38,236 nt of DNA from Paenibacillus agaridevorans (GCF_003112455.1 NZ_BDQX01000281.1:191560-229795), one strand, 5' to 3'. Positions 15,282-24,022 are shown, numbered from the stretch's first letter. Numbers and translations: made by a program. The notes: generated by a model not told the origin, from the sequence alone.

Positions 15282-15572
15282 ATGTTTATTACTTTCGCGG
15301 AATATCGGATCAGCCCTGAATTTCAGGAGCAATATGAGGCGGCAACGAAATTATTATTAAAGGAGACGGAGGGCGTCGAGCTGTACGAGGGGACGGATCA
15401 GCCGGGCTTGTTCGTCGAAATCTGGAGAGCAGCCGATGTCGCACAGGCGGAGCGAATCAAAAAAGAACGCTGCAGCGAGCGTTCTTCTTGGGCTGTATTG
15501 ACACCGATGATACTTGGGGGTTCAGCCAAACTTCATGTATGGACGTTCCAGCCTGCTCATTCGCCTTCCTGA
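15282..15572 (+). CDS. Small protein, possible ABM-like alpha/beta barrel
   Basis: A 96-residue soluble protein. Its pattern (MFITFAEYRI strand, helix around EFQEQYEAATKLLL, short strand ELYEGTDQPGLFVEIW, late strand AKLHVWTFQP) resembles dimeric ferredoxin-like alpha/beta barrels such as ABM-domain proteins. No catalytic signature is obvious. ATG 15282 lies 11 bases after AAAGGAG; a TTG at 15273 would be too close. It is divergent from the YfhP-like gene. Confidence 0.6.
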   Translation: MFITFAEYRISPEFQEQYEAATKLLLKETEGVELYEGTDQPGLFVEIWRAADVAQAERIKKERCSERSSWAVLTPMILGGSAKLHVWTFQPAHSPS

Positions 15573-15647
15573 GACATCGCGCAACGCCGTCCAGGGGTGA
15601 CGAACCATGCGAATGACAGTTGGTTTAGAGAGCTGGATAGATAAGGG

Positions 15648-16196
15648 TTATTGTCCGTTCATGCCGGTTGCGTCCGTCAGCGGAGTGCTGGGAGTTACAA
15701 CAGAACCATGGAACGGGTACTCGTAATTGATTGGACCGTCGAACGTGACGTAATCCAGGTTAAGCATGAGAAGCAGGTAACGCATACCTGTTGAAGGATC
15801 GCTGATAATAATATGATCGCGGCCGGCAGCTTCAATAATGCCTTTAAATATCTTGGCATTCCATTCTGAATTGTTCTCGTAAGTCATGTAGAACGTCGCG
15901 AGCTTGCCGCGATTCAAGCGAAGAATGTTTTCGACATAGGATTCTTCCACAGCCGGCAGCGTAACCATGTTGCCGCCGCCCGGCGCAATAAACGATCCGC
16001 TGGGAACGGAGCTGGGAGGCATCATAGCGCTGGTTGGCATCATCGTTCCCTGGGACATGCCGTAAGGCGTTTGTTGTATACCACGGTTTACGTATCCGTA
16101 ACCATATCCGTATGGCTGATAACCATATGGAGCTGACGTCAAGCCGATGCTGGCGTCAGAGGTGCTCACTTGTTGCTTGTATCCGAACGTACTCAT
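15648..16196 (-). CDS. gerQ: Spore coat protein GerQ
   Basis: A 182-residue inner coat protein. In B. subtilis, GerQ is needed for germination through the cortex hydrolase CwlJ and is crosslinked by transglutaminase. The N-terminal half (1-80) is rich in Tyr, Gly, Pro, Met and Ser (YGYQPYGYGYGY). The conserved core follows: LPAVEESYVENILRLNRGK, YMTYENNSEWNAKIFKGIIE, AAGRDHIIISDPSTGMRYLL. ATG 16196 has GAGG upstream. In B. subtilis the neighbour is cwlJ; here no cwlJ is in the window. Confidence 0.95.
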   Translation of the reverse strand: MSTFGYKQQVSTSDASIGLTSAPYGYQPYGYGYGYVNRGIQQTPYGMSQGTMMPTSAMMPPSSVPSGSFIAPGGGNMVTLPAVEESYVENILRLNRGKLATFYMTYENNSEWNAKIFKGIIEAAGRDHIIISDPSTGMRYLLLMLNLDYVTFDGPINYEYPFHGSVVTPSTPLTDATGMNGQ

Positions 16197-16224
16197 TTCT
16201 AATCGTCCTCGCTTTCATGCGTGT

Positions 16225-16365
16225 TCATGCTGATCGGGATTTTTTCTGGATCGCATCGAAGTCTCCCGGGCTCTGGTACACCATATCGGGTATTGACCGG
16301 ATATTCTTAAAGTCCAGGCAGTTGGGATCGACATCACTCCTTTCGTCCTTGGAGTAGGCGTTACA
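16225..16365 (-). pseudogene. Possible gene remnant upstream of gerQ
   Basis: The minus-strand frame from 16365 to the TGA at 16225-16227 reads like protein (DVDPNCLDFKNIRSIP, then DMVYQSPGDFDAIQKK). It opens right after a stop codon and has no ATG, GTG or TTG until its second half. It may be the decayed end of a gene or a chance frame in the gerQ leader. Low confidence; otherwise 16197-16467 holds no gene. Confidence 0.25.
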
Positions 16366-16467
16366 CTACATGGTTAATGTATGGAAGGATGGGCGGATTG
16401 GTGACAAAATCGGATTTGGGTGGAATTGTCATCCAAGTGTCGAATTCATGAATAAAGATGGCGAACA

Positions 16468-16496
16468 TTGTCACCGCCCATATTTTTCGGTATGAT
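16468..16496 (+). promoter_or_regulatory. Sigma-A promoter of ctaB-sco
   Basis: TTGTCA (16468-16473), 17 bp, TATGAT (16491-16496); each hexamer is one base from consensus. An inverted repeat, GGTGACA (16400-16406) and TGTCACC (16469-16475), overlaps the -35 and could bind a regulator. The promoter position shows that translation cannot begin at the in-frame codon at 16468. Confidence 0.75.
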
Positions 16497-16566
16497 TAAA
16501 AACGATGCATTAATGATAGAGAGACGCTGCAGGCGTCTTGTCGTAAAACTCGGGAGGCTAGCTTCT

Positions 16567-17418
16567 GTGCTTAAGGATTTGATTGCTTTAACGAAACCTC
16601 GGCTTCTCCGGTTAAATATGTTCGCTGCGATTGGCGGATTCTGGGTAGCTTCCAAATGGGATCTCGACATCCTGCTCATGTTATGGATGTTGGTCGGCTC
16701 GACGCTGACAATGGCTTCGGCGACGGTCGTAAACAATTATTGGGATCGCGAGCTGGATCAAAAGATGGAGCGCACGCGCAATCGTACGTTACCCATGGGC
16801 CGAATGTCGCCAACGGCCGTACTTTCTTACGGCATTATACTTGGCATCGCGGGGCTCGCCACTCTATTCGCATTGGATGTATTAACCGGTCTGCTGGGAT
16901 TGCTGGGCTGGTTTGTATATATTGTCATCTATACAATGTGGCTAAAGCGAAGCTCGACGTGGAGCACATCGATCGGCGGAGTCTCCGGAGCAATGCCCCC
17001 CGTTATCGGGTATTGCGCGGTAACAAATGAATTGGATGCAGGGGCGTGGCTGCTGTTCGCCCTGTTATTCCTGTGGCAGCCGGCGCATTTCTGGTCGCTT
17101 GCGATTCGTAGGGTCGAAGAATATCGGGAAGCGGGCTTCCCGCTGCTGCCAGTAGTCAAAGGCATCAAGAGGACGAAGCTTCAGATGATTCCTTACGTGC
17201 TGCTTCTGCTTCCAACTGTTGTATTGTTATACACGTATGGATACGCCGGCATTTATTTCTTGATTATTTCCGCGGCGCTGAGCGTCGTATGGCTTGTACA
17301 TACCATCAGCGGACTGATGACAAAGGATACGGAGAAGTGGGCTAAGATCAATTTTTTGATCTCGGTCAATTATTTGATGATCGTCTTTGTGGCGATGATT
17401 GCGAATACGGTGAAGTAA
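16567..17418 (+). CDS. ctaB: Protoheme IX farnesyltransferase (heme O synthase)
   Basis: A 283-residue UbiA-superfamily membrane enzyme that adds a farnesyl group to heme B to make heme O, the precursor of heme A. The prenyl-diphosphate binding motif NNYWDRELDQ (N56-D60-D64), followed by RTRNRTLPMG, is typical. The second conserved loop is RRVEEYREAGFPLLPVVKG. It has about nine helices. The start is GTG 16567, 9 bases after GGGAGG. In-frame ATGs at 16468 and 16513 lack a site, and the first overlaps the promoter. It works with the distant ctaA (33530) and the adjacent Sco protein in oxidase assembly. Confidence 0.93.
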   Translation: MLKDLIALTKPRLLRLNMFAAIGGFWVASKWDLDILLMLWMLVGSTLTMASATVVNNYWDRELDQKMERTRNRTLPMGRMSPTAVLSYGIILGIAGLATLFALDVLTGLLGLLGWFVYIVIYTMWLKRSSTWSTSIGGVSGAMPPVIGYCAVTNELDAGAWLLFALLFLWQPAHFWSLAIRRVEEYREAGFPLLPVVKGIKRTKLQMIPYVLLLLPTVVLLYTYGYAGIYFLIISAALSVVWLVHTISGLMTKDTEKWAKINFLISVNYLMIVFVAMIANTVK

Positions 17419-17457
17419 CTTAAGGACAGGCAAAGCCTCATGGAAGGTGGACTGGAA

Positions 17458-18072
17458 GTGGCATTTTTACGCAAACATGCGTTCAAGATCGCCGTACTGG
17501 CATTATGCGCGGTGATGGGCATCTATTTATTATTTACTTATGTTTGGAAGCCGGAAGCGCCGTTGCCCGTAATAAAGCAAGCTCCGGCTTTCGAGATAAA
17601 CGATATCGACGGCAATCCTGTATCGCTCGCATCGACGAGCGGGAAAGTGCGGCTCGTGTACTATTACTTCGCGAATTGCCCGGATGTGTGTCCGCCTACG
17701 ACATTCCTGCTGGCGGAAGCTCAGGAGAAACTTCGTGAGCAAGGCAAACTCGGAACGGATGTCGAGCTCATTTCCATCACGTTCGATCCGGAGAGGGATA
17801 CGCCGGAAGTCATTCGCAATTTCGCCGAACGAACCTCGGCCGAGGTGGGCGACGGCTGGCACTTCTTGAGGGGCGATGGAGATGAAACAATCAAGCTGGC
17901 CAGCGAGATGAAGATATCGGTTATGAAGGATCCAGGTGGCGAAACGTTCTCCCATATGAACCTCATCGCTCTAATCGACCAAAATGACCAAATCCGTCAA
18001 CTGATTAAAGGCAGCGACGAGAATCTAACCGCAAATGATATCGTAGACCAGGTCGACAGACTGCTTAAGTAA
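17458..18072 (+). CDS. SCO1/SenC-family copper chaperone
   Basis: A 204-residue membrane-anchored thioredoxin-fold protein that delivers copper to the CuA centre of cytochrome oxidase. It has one N-terminal helix (about 8-28). The copper ligands are visible: C74 and C78 (NCPDVCP) and H166 (FSHMN). The start is GTG 17458, with AAGGTGG at the right distance; an ATG at 17440 is in frame but has no site. It lies 39 bp after ctaB, probably in the same operon. Confidence 0.92.
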   Translation: MAFLRKHAFKIAVLALCAVMGIYLLFTYVWKPEAPLPVIKQAPAFEINDIDGNPVSLASTSGKVRLVYYYFANCPDVCPPTTFLLAEAQEKLREQGKLGTDVELISITFDPERDTPEVIRNFAERTSAEVGDGWHFLRGDGDETIKLASEMKISVMKDPGGETFSHMNLIALIDQNDQIRQLIKGSDENLTANDIVDQVDRLLK

Positions 18073-18098
18073 TTGAAGTTGACTGGAATATCAATAAG

Positions 18099-18121
18099 GT
18101 TCAAAAAGCTCGGTTTTCATA
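18099..18121. repeat. Possible single end of the inverted-repeat element
   Basis: GTTCAAAAAGCTCGGTTTTC resembles the terminal repeat GTTCAAAAAGTCCGATTTTC of the element at 4600. Only one end is present, wedged between the convergent sco and Toprim genes. It may be a remnant left after deletion. Confidence 0.4.
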
Positions 18122-18493
18122 TCAGAATTTGTCCCAGTTCGGGGCGGGATTGGACGCTGGATACAGGATGTATGCGTCTAGTCCCGCCTTTTCCAGTTGT
18201 TCGATCAAATATTCCTCGGGCGTATTCTCAACGCCGTAATAGCCGCGCCGAGTATAGATGTGTTCGGCATCGGGGAACAGATCGCTTAAAATGCCGCGTA
18301 TGCGCCGGCCGGACGAATCGTTGTCCGTAAAGACGAAGATATGTCGGTCGCCGGCTTCTTTGCGCAGCTTCTCCAGCTGAGAGGTGCCGGGCGTCCCGTA
18401 TGTACACAGAATCGGCACGCGCTCATCTAGCACGCGGCGCAGCTTGCTTCTGTCGTTTTTGCCCTCAACCACGATGGCTATGTACGGATCCAT
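18122..18493 (-). CDS. Small Toprim-domain protein
   Basis: A 123-residue stand-alone Toprim domain. The acidic residues of the fold are in place: E10 in VVEGKNDR, and D57/D59 in FTDNDSSGRRIR. Related to the Toprim parts of RNase M5 and OLD-type nucleases, it may cleave or process nucleic acid, but it lacks extra domains that would identify a substrate. ATG 18493 follows AAAGGGGA. The stop overlaps the repeat remnant region. Confidence 0.82.
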   Translation of the reverse strand: MDPYIAIVVEGKNDRSKLRRVLDERVPILCTYGTPGTSQLEKLRKEAGDRHIFVFTDNDSSGRRIRGILSDLFPDAEHIYTRRGYYGVENTPEEYLIEQLEKAGLDAYILYPASNPAPNWDKF

Positions 18494-18608
18494 AGTTAAT
18501 CCCCTTTCAGACGAACATTTTGAACACGAAATATTAGCTCCAGTTTACCACATAAGAGTTCGTAATTTATTCTAAGTTGCCGTTTCCTAGATGCCGCTTC
18601 AAAGATAC

Positions 18609-18654
18609 AAGGCCGCCCGCGACGCAAATATTATGCGCTGCGGCGGCCTTTTCA
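18609..18654. terminator. Long hairpin, possible terminator
   Basis: AAGGCCGCC (18609-18617) pairs with GGCGGCCTT (18642-18650), with further partial pairing inside. It follows the minus-strand YjcZ gene by about 29 bp. A short TTTT follows on the plus strand, and none on the minus. The rest of 18494-18678 is featureless. Confidence 0.55.
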
Positions 18655-18678
18655 CGTGAACACTCCGTTAGATGCGGA

Positions 18679-18786
18679 TTACCAGAATCCGGCACATGCG
18701 ATGATTACGAGCAAGATAAACAATACTAGAACAGTGCCTACGTTGTTGGAACCATAGCCACCGATACCTCTGTCTGCGCCTGTCAT
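18679..18786 (-). CDS. YjcZ-family sporulation peptide (35 aa)
   Basis: A 35-residue protein. A Gly-rich N-terminus (MTGADRGIGGYGSNN) is followed by one hydrophobic helix (VGTVLVLFILLVIIACAGFW), the standard layout of YjcZ-type sporulation proteins. ATG 18786 follows GAGGGGTGA. These tiny genes are often missed. The protein is presumably membrane-inserted in the sporulating cell; its role is unknown. Confidence 0.85.
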   Translation of the reverse strand: MTGADRGIGGYGSNNVGTVLVLFILLVIIACAGFW

Positions 18787-18909
18787 TATGGAGTCACCCC
18801 TCTACGCTAGCGTTAACATCGGACGGCTTGATGAGTGAGCTGGAGCCTCTGGTCGATTGCCGCCTGATACTCCCATCCTATGAGCGGAGGAGACGAATGC
18901 CCTGTGCGA

Positions 18910-20079
18910 TTACCCAGTCTTGGAAAAATGGGTGTTCGGCACAATTACGCGAAACTTGTAGAACGGCAGCAGCGCCAGTGCCAGCATGAGTGCTATAAAG
19001 GCGATGTAATACGGCGATACCTGATCGCGAAGTTGCCCTGCCAGCATAGGGCCGAGAAAGGCGCCGACTGAGAAGGCGATGGAAAGCACCGAGAAAGTTC
19101 TTCCGTATTTCGTCCCGCCGCTCAATTCGATCAACAGCGTAGACAATGCCGGCAAAATAACGCCCTTTGCCATTCCGACGAACAGCAGCATGACCGCTAA
19201 CGGAAGCGGCACGTCTGCAGCCATGCCAAAGTAAATAAGCGCCAGGCTTAAAGCGCCCCATAACGTTCGTTGAAAGGCGGACAGACGATTAAGAAACAGC
19301 ATGCTGAGCGTAATAAGCGCTCCAATGCTGACAACGGAGAACAACAGACCGGTCGTCATCATTGCCTCGTGGCTCTTAGCGAGCAGCGGCAGCTCGAAAG
19401 AGAGGATACCCTGAGCGCAGCTAAAGGCAACCGGAAGCAAATAGATGAGCCAAGGAATCGGTAAGGATTGCGCGGGAGATGCAGCAGTACCGATAGAATT
19501 TGCTTCCGGAGGCGGCACCCTGTTTAGCTTGCCGTTAATCTCCTTAATGAACACGAGCGCGCAGATCGCCGTGCCGATCAGCACCCATCCCAAAATCGTG
19601 AAGGCGGTGGAGAACCCGATCTTGGCGACGAGGTATGCTCCCGCTGCGGGCGAGACGACGGAGGCGAGCGTGTGGACAAGTCCGTTGCCTGCCATCAGCT
19701 TGCCTTGCTCCGTAATATCATTGGTCAGTCTCGCCAGCAAGGAGAGGCAGGCGGGAGAGAGGAACGCAAGTACAAAGCCGCTGACGGAACGCAGCAATAG
19801 CAGCTGCCACGGATCCGTCACGTAGGCCTGGAACAGAAGGATGACGCCGGCTCCAAGCAGGCTGAAGACGATGAACAACCGGCTGCCGTAACGGTCCACG
19901 CCGTAGCTGGCTAATACATTGCCCGGCAAATGCGTAATGGAATACATGCCCATCATGAGACCGATAAATGACGGGGCAGCTCCGATCGAGATGGCAAACG
20001 GCGTCAGGATTGGATATTGGGCATGCAAGTCGAAGAAAGCGACGAACAGAAACAGATACAGCCACAAAGCGGTTTTCAA
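18910..20079 (-). CDS. MFS transporter, 12 transmembrane helices
   Basis: A 389-residue major facilitator transporter with a signature-like loop after helix 2 (GVDRYGSRLFIVFS). A central hydrophilic loop (about 178-210, LNRVPPPEANS) separates the two halves. Likely a drug or metabolite exporter; substrate not predictable. The start is TTG 20079, 8 bases after a perfect GGAGG, and no nearby in-frame ATG fits. It is divergent from the membrane protein gene at 20237. Confidence 0.87.
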   Translation of the reverse strand: MKTALWLYLFLFVAFFDLHAQYPILTPFAISIGAAPSFIGLMMGMYSITHLPGNVLASYGVDRYGSRLFIVFSLLGAGVILLFQAYVTDPWQLLLLRSVSGFVLAFLSPACLSLLARLTNDITEQGKLMAGNGLVHTLASVVSPAAGAYLVAKIGFSTAFTILGWVLIGTAICALVFIKEINGKLNRVPPPEANSIGTAASPAQSLPIPWLIYLLPVAFSCAQGILSFELPLLAKSHEAMMTTGLLFSVVSIGALITLSMLFLNRLSAFQRTLWGALSLALIYFGMAADVPLPLAVMLLFVGMAKGVILPALSTLLIELSGGTKYGRTFSVLSIAFSVGAFLGPMLAGQLRDQVSPYYIAFIALMLALALLPFYKFRVIVPNTHFSKTG

Positions 20080-20160
20080 AGGCGGCTCCTCCTTGCTATC
20101 ACTTTAACTACTTGTACGCCCTGCCCGGACAAGATATGTCTCCCGTTTCGAGCGATGCCG

Positions 20161-20190
20161 TTTACGCCCCCCTCCTCCGTAGGCTATAAT
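20161..20190 (+). promoter_or_regulatory. Sigma-A promoter of the 20237-PBP unit
   Basis: TTTACG (20161-20166), 18 bp, TATAAT (20185-20190). The -10 is perfect, and the start codon lies 46 bp downstream of it. Confidence 0.55.
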
Positions 20191-20236
20191 ATTTGGTAGC
20201 GCATATGTGATAGAGATATAATAAGGAGGGTTCCCT

Positions 20237-20686
20237 ATGAATTTTTTGGATTTTTCGTCGTATGATACCGAGACATGGACGACCTTTTTTCAAGAAAATT
20301 GGCTTGTGCTCGTTATCGCTCTAGTCGTTCTTCTCATTGTCATTCGCGTTGTTAAGACAATGGTGAAGTGGGCGCTGGCCGCCGTCATCATTATCGGGGT
20401 CGTGCTGTACAGCGGCTATTCGCTGGATGACGTAAAAGAGATAGGCACAAAAGTGGTGGACACGGTCAAGCAAGAAGCTGTATCGTTGATGATCGGCGAA
20501 GCGGAGAATGCGGAGTACAAAACAAACGCGGACGGCACGTTTACGATTAAGACGACAAATGTGGAGCTGACGGGCAAAGCCGGAGATAACGAAGTAAAGG
20601 TATCCGTCAAAGGAACGCCTTCCATTACACTACAAGTGGACGAGACGATTCGAACATTTATCGAGCAAGCGAAACAAAAAGGTTAA
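20237..20686 (+). CDS. Membrane protein of unknown function upstream of a PBP
   Basis: A 149-residue protein with two close hydrophobic segments (about 21-38 and 45-60). The C-terminal domain of about 85 residues is beta-rich (TNADGTFTIKTTNVELTGKAG). I do not recognise the family. ATG 20237 follows GGAGGG. The PBP gene starts 40 bp after its stop without a terminator, so the two are probably cotranscribed, which hints at a wall or division role. Confidence 0.7.
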   Translation: MNFLDFSSYDTETWTTFFQENWLVLVIALVVLLIVIRVVKTMVKWALAAVIIIGVVLYSGYSLDDVKEIGTKVVDTVKQEAVSLMIGEAENAEYKTNADGTFTIKTTNVELTGKAGDNEVKVSVKGTPSITLQVDETIRTFIEQAKQKG

Positions 20687-20726
20687 CATGCAGGCTGGCA
20701 GGTCTGCATGAAGGGAGTGGGCATTC

Positions 20727-22832
20727 ATGCAAGACGATCCGCAAAAGCGGGAGATCGACAATCGGCGCAACTTCTCGTTCCGCCTGAACTTCTTTTTTTT
20801 CATTACGTTCGCTTTATTCAGTCTGCTGATCGTCAGGCTGGCGGTGCTGCAATTCGTCGAAGGACCGACGCTCAGCGCGGAAGGTCTGCGAAAGAGTACG
20901 CGCAATGACGCTATTGCGCCGATCCGCGGCAATATCTACGATTCGACAGGATATCCTATCGCATATTCCACATCAACCCAATCGCTTTATTACAGCATTC
21001 AGCCCGGCAAAGGTTTCGATGTCAAAGCAGAGGAAACGGCCAAGCAGTTGGAGGCCATCTTTAAGGAACTCGGCGATCCCGAGAATGCGATGACGTTCGA
21101 CGACATCATCTGGCAGATGGACCTCGGCTTCACCAGGAACATCATCTCCACGCCGCGCCGGATCAAGTCTGGCCTGACCAAGAAAGAAGTCGCCTACTTT
21201 ATGGAGAACCGAACAACCTTTACCGGCGTCGATATTATGGAGGAGAGCGTCCGCAATTACGATACGAGCTCGATTGCGGTGCAATTGGTCGGCTATTTAA
21301 AGAAATATAAAGGTGTTCGGGTCAATAACGAGTTCTACACCAAGAAGATGGAAGAGAAGGATCCTCAGCTCAAGTACCTGGAGGAAGAAGAGGTCGGACT
21401 CGACGGACTGGAGTTTATGTACCAGGACGTGCTTCGCGGGAAAAACGGCTTAAAATCGTATCCGGTCAACAACCAGGAGCAGATTATCGGTCCCATGCAA
21501 ATTACGAATCCCGAGAAGGGCTCCGATCTGTTTCTGACCATCAACAAAAACGTACAGCTTCATACCGAGAAGTCGATTATGTCTCATCTGGAGAAAATCC
21601 GAAAGTCACCAAACAAATATGAACGGGCGCCGTACGCCCAAACGGGTTTCGCTGTAGCGATGGAGGTCGATACGGGCAAGGTTGTCGCGATGGCAAGCAT
21701 GCCAGATTACGACCCTAACATTTGGGCCGGCGGCCGGATAAGTCCGGAGGATTACGAGAACTTCGGCAACGTGCTTCCTAACGGCACCATCCGGACGGTG
21801 TATGGTCCTTACGAAACAAAGGCGGAGCGCGACCAGCATCCTTCTTCGATTCTGCCGCCAGGCTCGACATTGAAGCCGCTATCGGTACTCATCGGTCTTA
21901 ATGAAGGACTGTTCACTCCATCGACGGTGTTCAACGACAATGGATTGTTTACGTACGGGAAGAAAGGATATGAAACGTATATCCGAAATTCCCAAAACAA
22001 GTCTTTTGGTCCTATCGATGGGGCCAAAGCGATCACTCATTCCTCCAACACGTTTATGGCAGCGATGATTGGAGACAAATTATTTAGACGAGGTACAGTG
22101 GACGGAAAGTCCAGCGTAGAGATTTGGGACGACTACATGAAGCAGTTCGGCTTGGGCGTCTCAACGGAGAGCGGATTGCCTAACGAAATTCGCGGCGTTA
22201 TCGAGTATTTCCATGAGGCCGAGGTAGGCAGTCCCCAATCCGCTCTTATTCAAGCTTCATTTGGGCAGCAGGGGCGTTATACGGCGCTTCAGCTTGTTCA
22301 ATATACGGCTATGCTGGCGAACCGGGGAAATCGGATGAAGCCTCAATTCGTTAACGAAATCAAGGATTCCGACGGCAATCTGGTTGAAGGATATACGCCT
22401 GTCATTCTTAATTCGATCGATATTCCGGAGGCTTATTGGAAGGAAATCGAGACGGGCATGGATAAGGTTAGCGTACAAGGCTTCGAAGACTTCGGTCACG
22501 ATTTCCGGCGGAAGACGGGAACATCCGAGCAGGATGTATCAAAGCGACGTGCGGAAAACGCGGTTTTTATCGCGTACGCGCCTGCCGACAATCCAAAATT
22601 GGCGGTAGCGGTCGTTATACCTGACGGGGGCTTTGGCGGCTACGGCGCGGCTCCAATCGCACGCCAAATCTTCGACGCTTATGACGCGGAGTTTGGCCTT
22701 GCGGGCACGCCTAACAAGGCTCTGGCTGCGAAGTTGTTCGGCGCAGCTGCCGGCGGCAATGCCGCAACTGGCACGGACGGAGAAGAAACGAATGTCGCGG
22801 GTACGGACCAGCCTGCGGGCAACGAACAGTAA
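20727..22832 (+). CDS. Class B penicillin-binding protein (PBP2/PbpA-like transpeptidase)
   Basis: A 701-residue bitopic enzyme that crosslinks peptidoglycan. One N-terminal helix (about 19-41) is followed by a dimerisation domain with RGNIYDSTG. The transpeptidase domain has all three motifs: S380-T-L-K383, S439-S-N441 and K596-T-G598. A low-complexity acidic tail ends the protein (TGTDGEETNVAGTDQ). The order of domains and PPGSTLKP fit the PBP2/MrdA branch; there is no PASTA domain. ATG 20727 follows GGGAGTGG. A vegetative or a sporulation-specific role cannot be decided from the sequence. Confidence 0.92.
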   Translation: MQDDPQKREIDNRRNFSFRLNFFFFITFALFSLLIVRLAVLQFVEGPTLSAEGLRKSTRNDAIAPIRGNIYDSTGYPIAYSTSTQSLYYSIQPGKGFDVKAEETAKQLEAIFKELGDPENAMTFDDIIWQMDLGFTRNIISTPRRIKSGLTKKEVAYFMENRTTFTGVDIMEESVRNYDTSSIAVQLVGYLKKYKGVRVNNEFYTKKMEEKDPQLKYLEEEEVGLDGLEFMYQDVLRGKNGLKSYPVNNQEQIIGPMQITNPEKGSDLFLTINKNVQLHTEKSIMSHLEKIRKSPNKYERAPYAQTGFAVAMEVDTGKVVAMASMPDYDPNIWAGGRISPEDYENFGNVLPNGTIRTVYGPYETKAERDQHPSSILPPGSTLKPLSVLIGLNEGLFTPSTVFNDNGLFTYGKKGYETYIRNSQNKSFGPIDGAKAITHSSNTFMAAMIGDKLFRRGTVDGKSSVEIWDDYMKQFGLGVSTESGLPNEIRGVIEYFHEAEVGSPQSALIQASFGQQGRYTALQLVQYTAMLANRGNRMKPQFVNEIKDSDGNLVEGYTPVILNSIDIPEAYWKEIETGMDKVSVQGFEDFGHDFRRKTGTSEQDVSKRRAENAVFIAYAPADNPKLAVAVVIPDGGFGGYGAAPIARQIFDAYDAEFGLAGTPNKALAAKLFGAAAGGNAATGTDGEETNVAGTDQPAGNEQ

Positions 22833-22847
22833 TATCGAGGATAAGAG

Positions 22848-22895
22848 AGACGGCTGCAAACGGTATAACGATGCCGGTTTGCAGCCGTCTTTTTC
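22848..22895 (+). terminator. Rho-independent terminator
   Basis: AGACGGCTGCAAAC (22848-22861) pairs perfectly with GTTTGCAGCCGTCT (22877-22890), followed by TTTTC. It closes the PBP unit. Confidence 0.92.
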
Positions 22896-22935
22896 TATTT
22901 CTTTATCTTCTCGTGGATGTCCTTTAAAAATAAAT

Positions 22936-22966
22936 GTTGCACTATGGAAACATTTTTGTGTATTAT
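22936..22966 (+). promoter_or_regulatory. mntABCD promoter with MntR-like operator
   Basis: GTTGCACTATGGAAAC (22936-22951) agrees at 12 of 16 positions with the B. subtilis mntH MntR site as I recall it (TTTGCCTTAAGGAAAC). It overlaps a weak -35 (TTGCAC, 22937); the -10 is TATTAT (22961-22966) after 18 bp. A related sequence, TTGCTTAGGGAAAG (22995-23008), lies downstream and is one base shorter in the middle. Two copies would allow tight manganese-dependent repression. Confidence 0.5.
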
Positions 22967-23053
22967 AAAAAAAGAGGCGCTTAATAAAATGTTGTTGCTT
23001 AGGGAAAGAAGATTGTCCCGGGTAAATAATCGATAAAAAGTGGAGGAATTGGA

Positions 23054-24022
23054 ATGAAGAAGACGGGCAAAACAAATTCCGCGATGAGAAGGTTTATACT
23101 GACGCTGTTGTTCTTGACGGTGTCGGCTATTACAATAGCTGCTTGCGGAAGCGAAGGAGACACGACGACGGGCGAAGACGGCAAACTTGTTGTTACTGCA
23201 ACGACAGGCATGATTGCGGATATTGCGGCTGAGGTAGGCGGCGATCGTGTCTCCGTAACGGGGCTGATGGGTCCGGGAATTGATCCCCATCTGTACAAGG
23301 CATCGCAAGGCGACGTTAAGAAGTTGGATGGAGCCGATATCATCTTCTACAACGGACTCCACCTGGAGGGAAAGATGGGCGAAATTTTCGAAAAGCTGGA
23401 AAACAGCAAGCCGGTCGTAGCCGTATCGAAGTACATCGACGAGTCCTTGCTTCATGGCAACTCCAGCGTTGCCGGCGGCGGGGCGCATGATCCGCATATT
23501 TGGTTTGATGTCAAGCTGTGGATGTCGGCTGTTGAGGTGGTCAGAGATACGTTTAAGGAGAAGGATGCTGCAGGCGCCGATTATTACGAGACTCAGGCAG
23601 CGGCCTATCTCGCGGAGCTGGAGGAGCTGGACGCTTACGCGACCCGGCAAATTGCACAAATTCCGGAGAAAAGCCGTATACTGGTAACCGCCCATGACGC
23701 TTTCGGCTACTTCGGTGAAGCATATGGATTGCAGGTGAAGGGTCTGCAAGGCATGAACACGATGTCGGAATACGGCTCCAAGGATGTAAGCAAGCTGCGG
23801 GATTTCCTGGTGGAGAACGAAATCAATGCTGTATTTATCGAATCCAGCGTCTCCTCCAAGTCGATCGAATCCGTGATCGAAGGCGCGAAGGAGCTGGGAC
23901 ACGAGGTGAAGATCGGCGGCCAGCTGTATTCTGACGCCATGGGTGATCCCGGCACCGTGGAAGGTACTTATATCGGAATGGTTAGACATAACGTAGATAC
24001 GATTGTCAGCGCATTGAAGTAG
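23054..24022 (+). CDS. mntA: Manganese ABC transporter substrate-binding lipoprotein
   Basis: A 322-residue lipoprotein of the TroA/MntA cluster that captures Mn(II) (or Zn(II)) outside the membrane. The lipobox is ITIAAC with C31, an Ile where Leu is usual. Metal ligands are H79 (GIDPHLYK), H148 (HDPHIWFD), H214 (TAHDAFGYF) and D294 (LYSDAMGD). The third is His as in TroA and B. subtilis MntA, not Glu as in PsaA. ATG 23054 follows GGAGG. It is the first gene of an operon with ATPase and two permeases. Confidence 0.92.
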   Translation: MKKTGKTNSAMRRFILTLLFLTVSAITIAACGSEGDTTTGEDGKLVVTATTGMIADIAAEVGGDRVSVTGLMGPGIDPHLYKASQGDVKKLDGADIIFYNGLHLEGKMGEIFEKLENSKPVVAVSKYIDESLLHGNSSVAGGGAHDPHIWFDVKLWMSAVEVVRDTFKEKDAAGADYYETQAAAYLAELEELDAYATRQIAQIPEKSRILVTAHDAFGYFGEAYGLQVKGLQGMNTMSEYGSKDVSKLRDFLVENEINAVFIESSVSSKSIESVIEGAKELGHEVKIGGQLYSDAMGDPGTVEGTYIGMVRHNVDTIVSALK

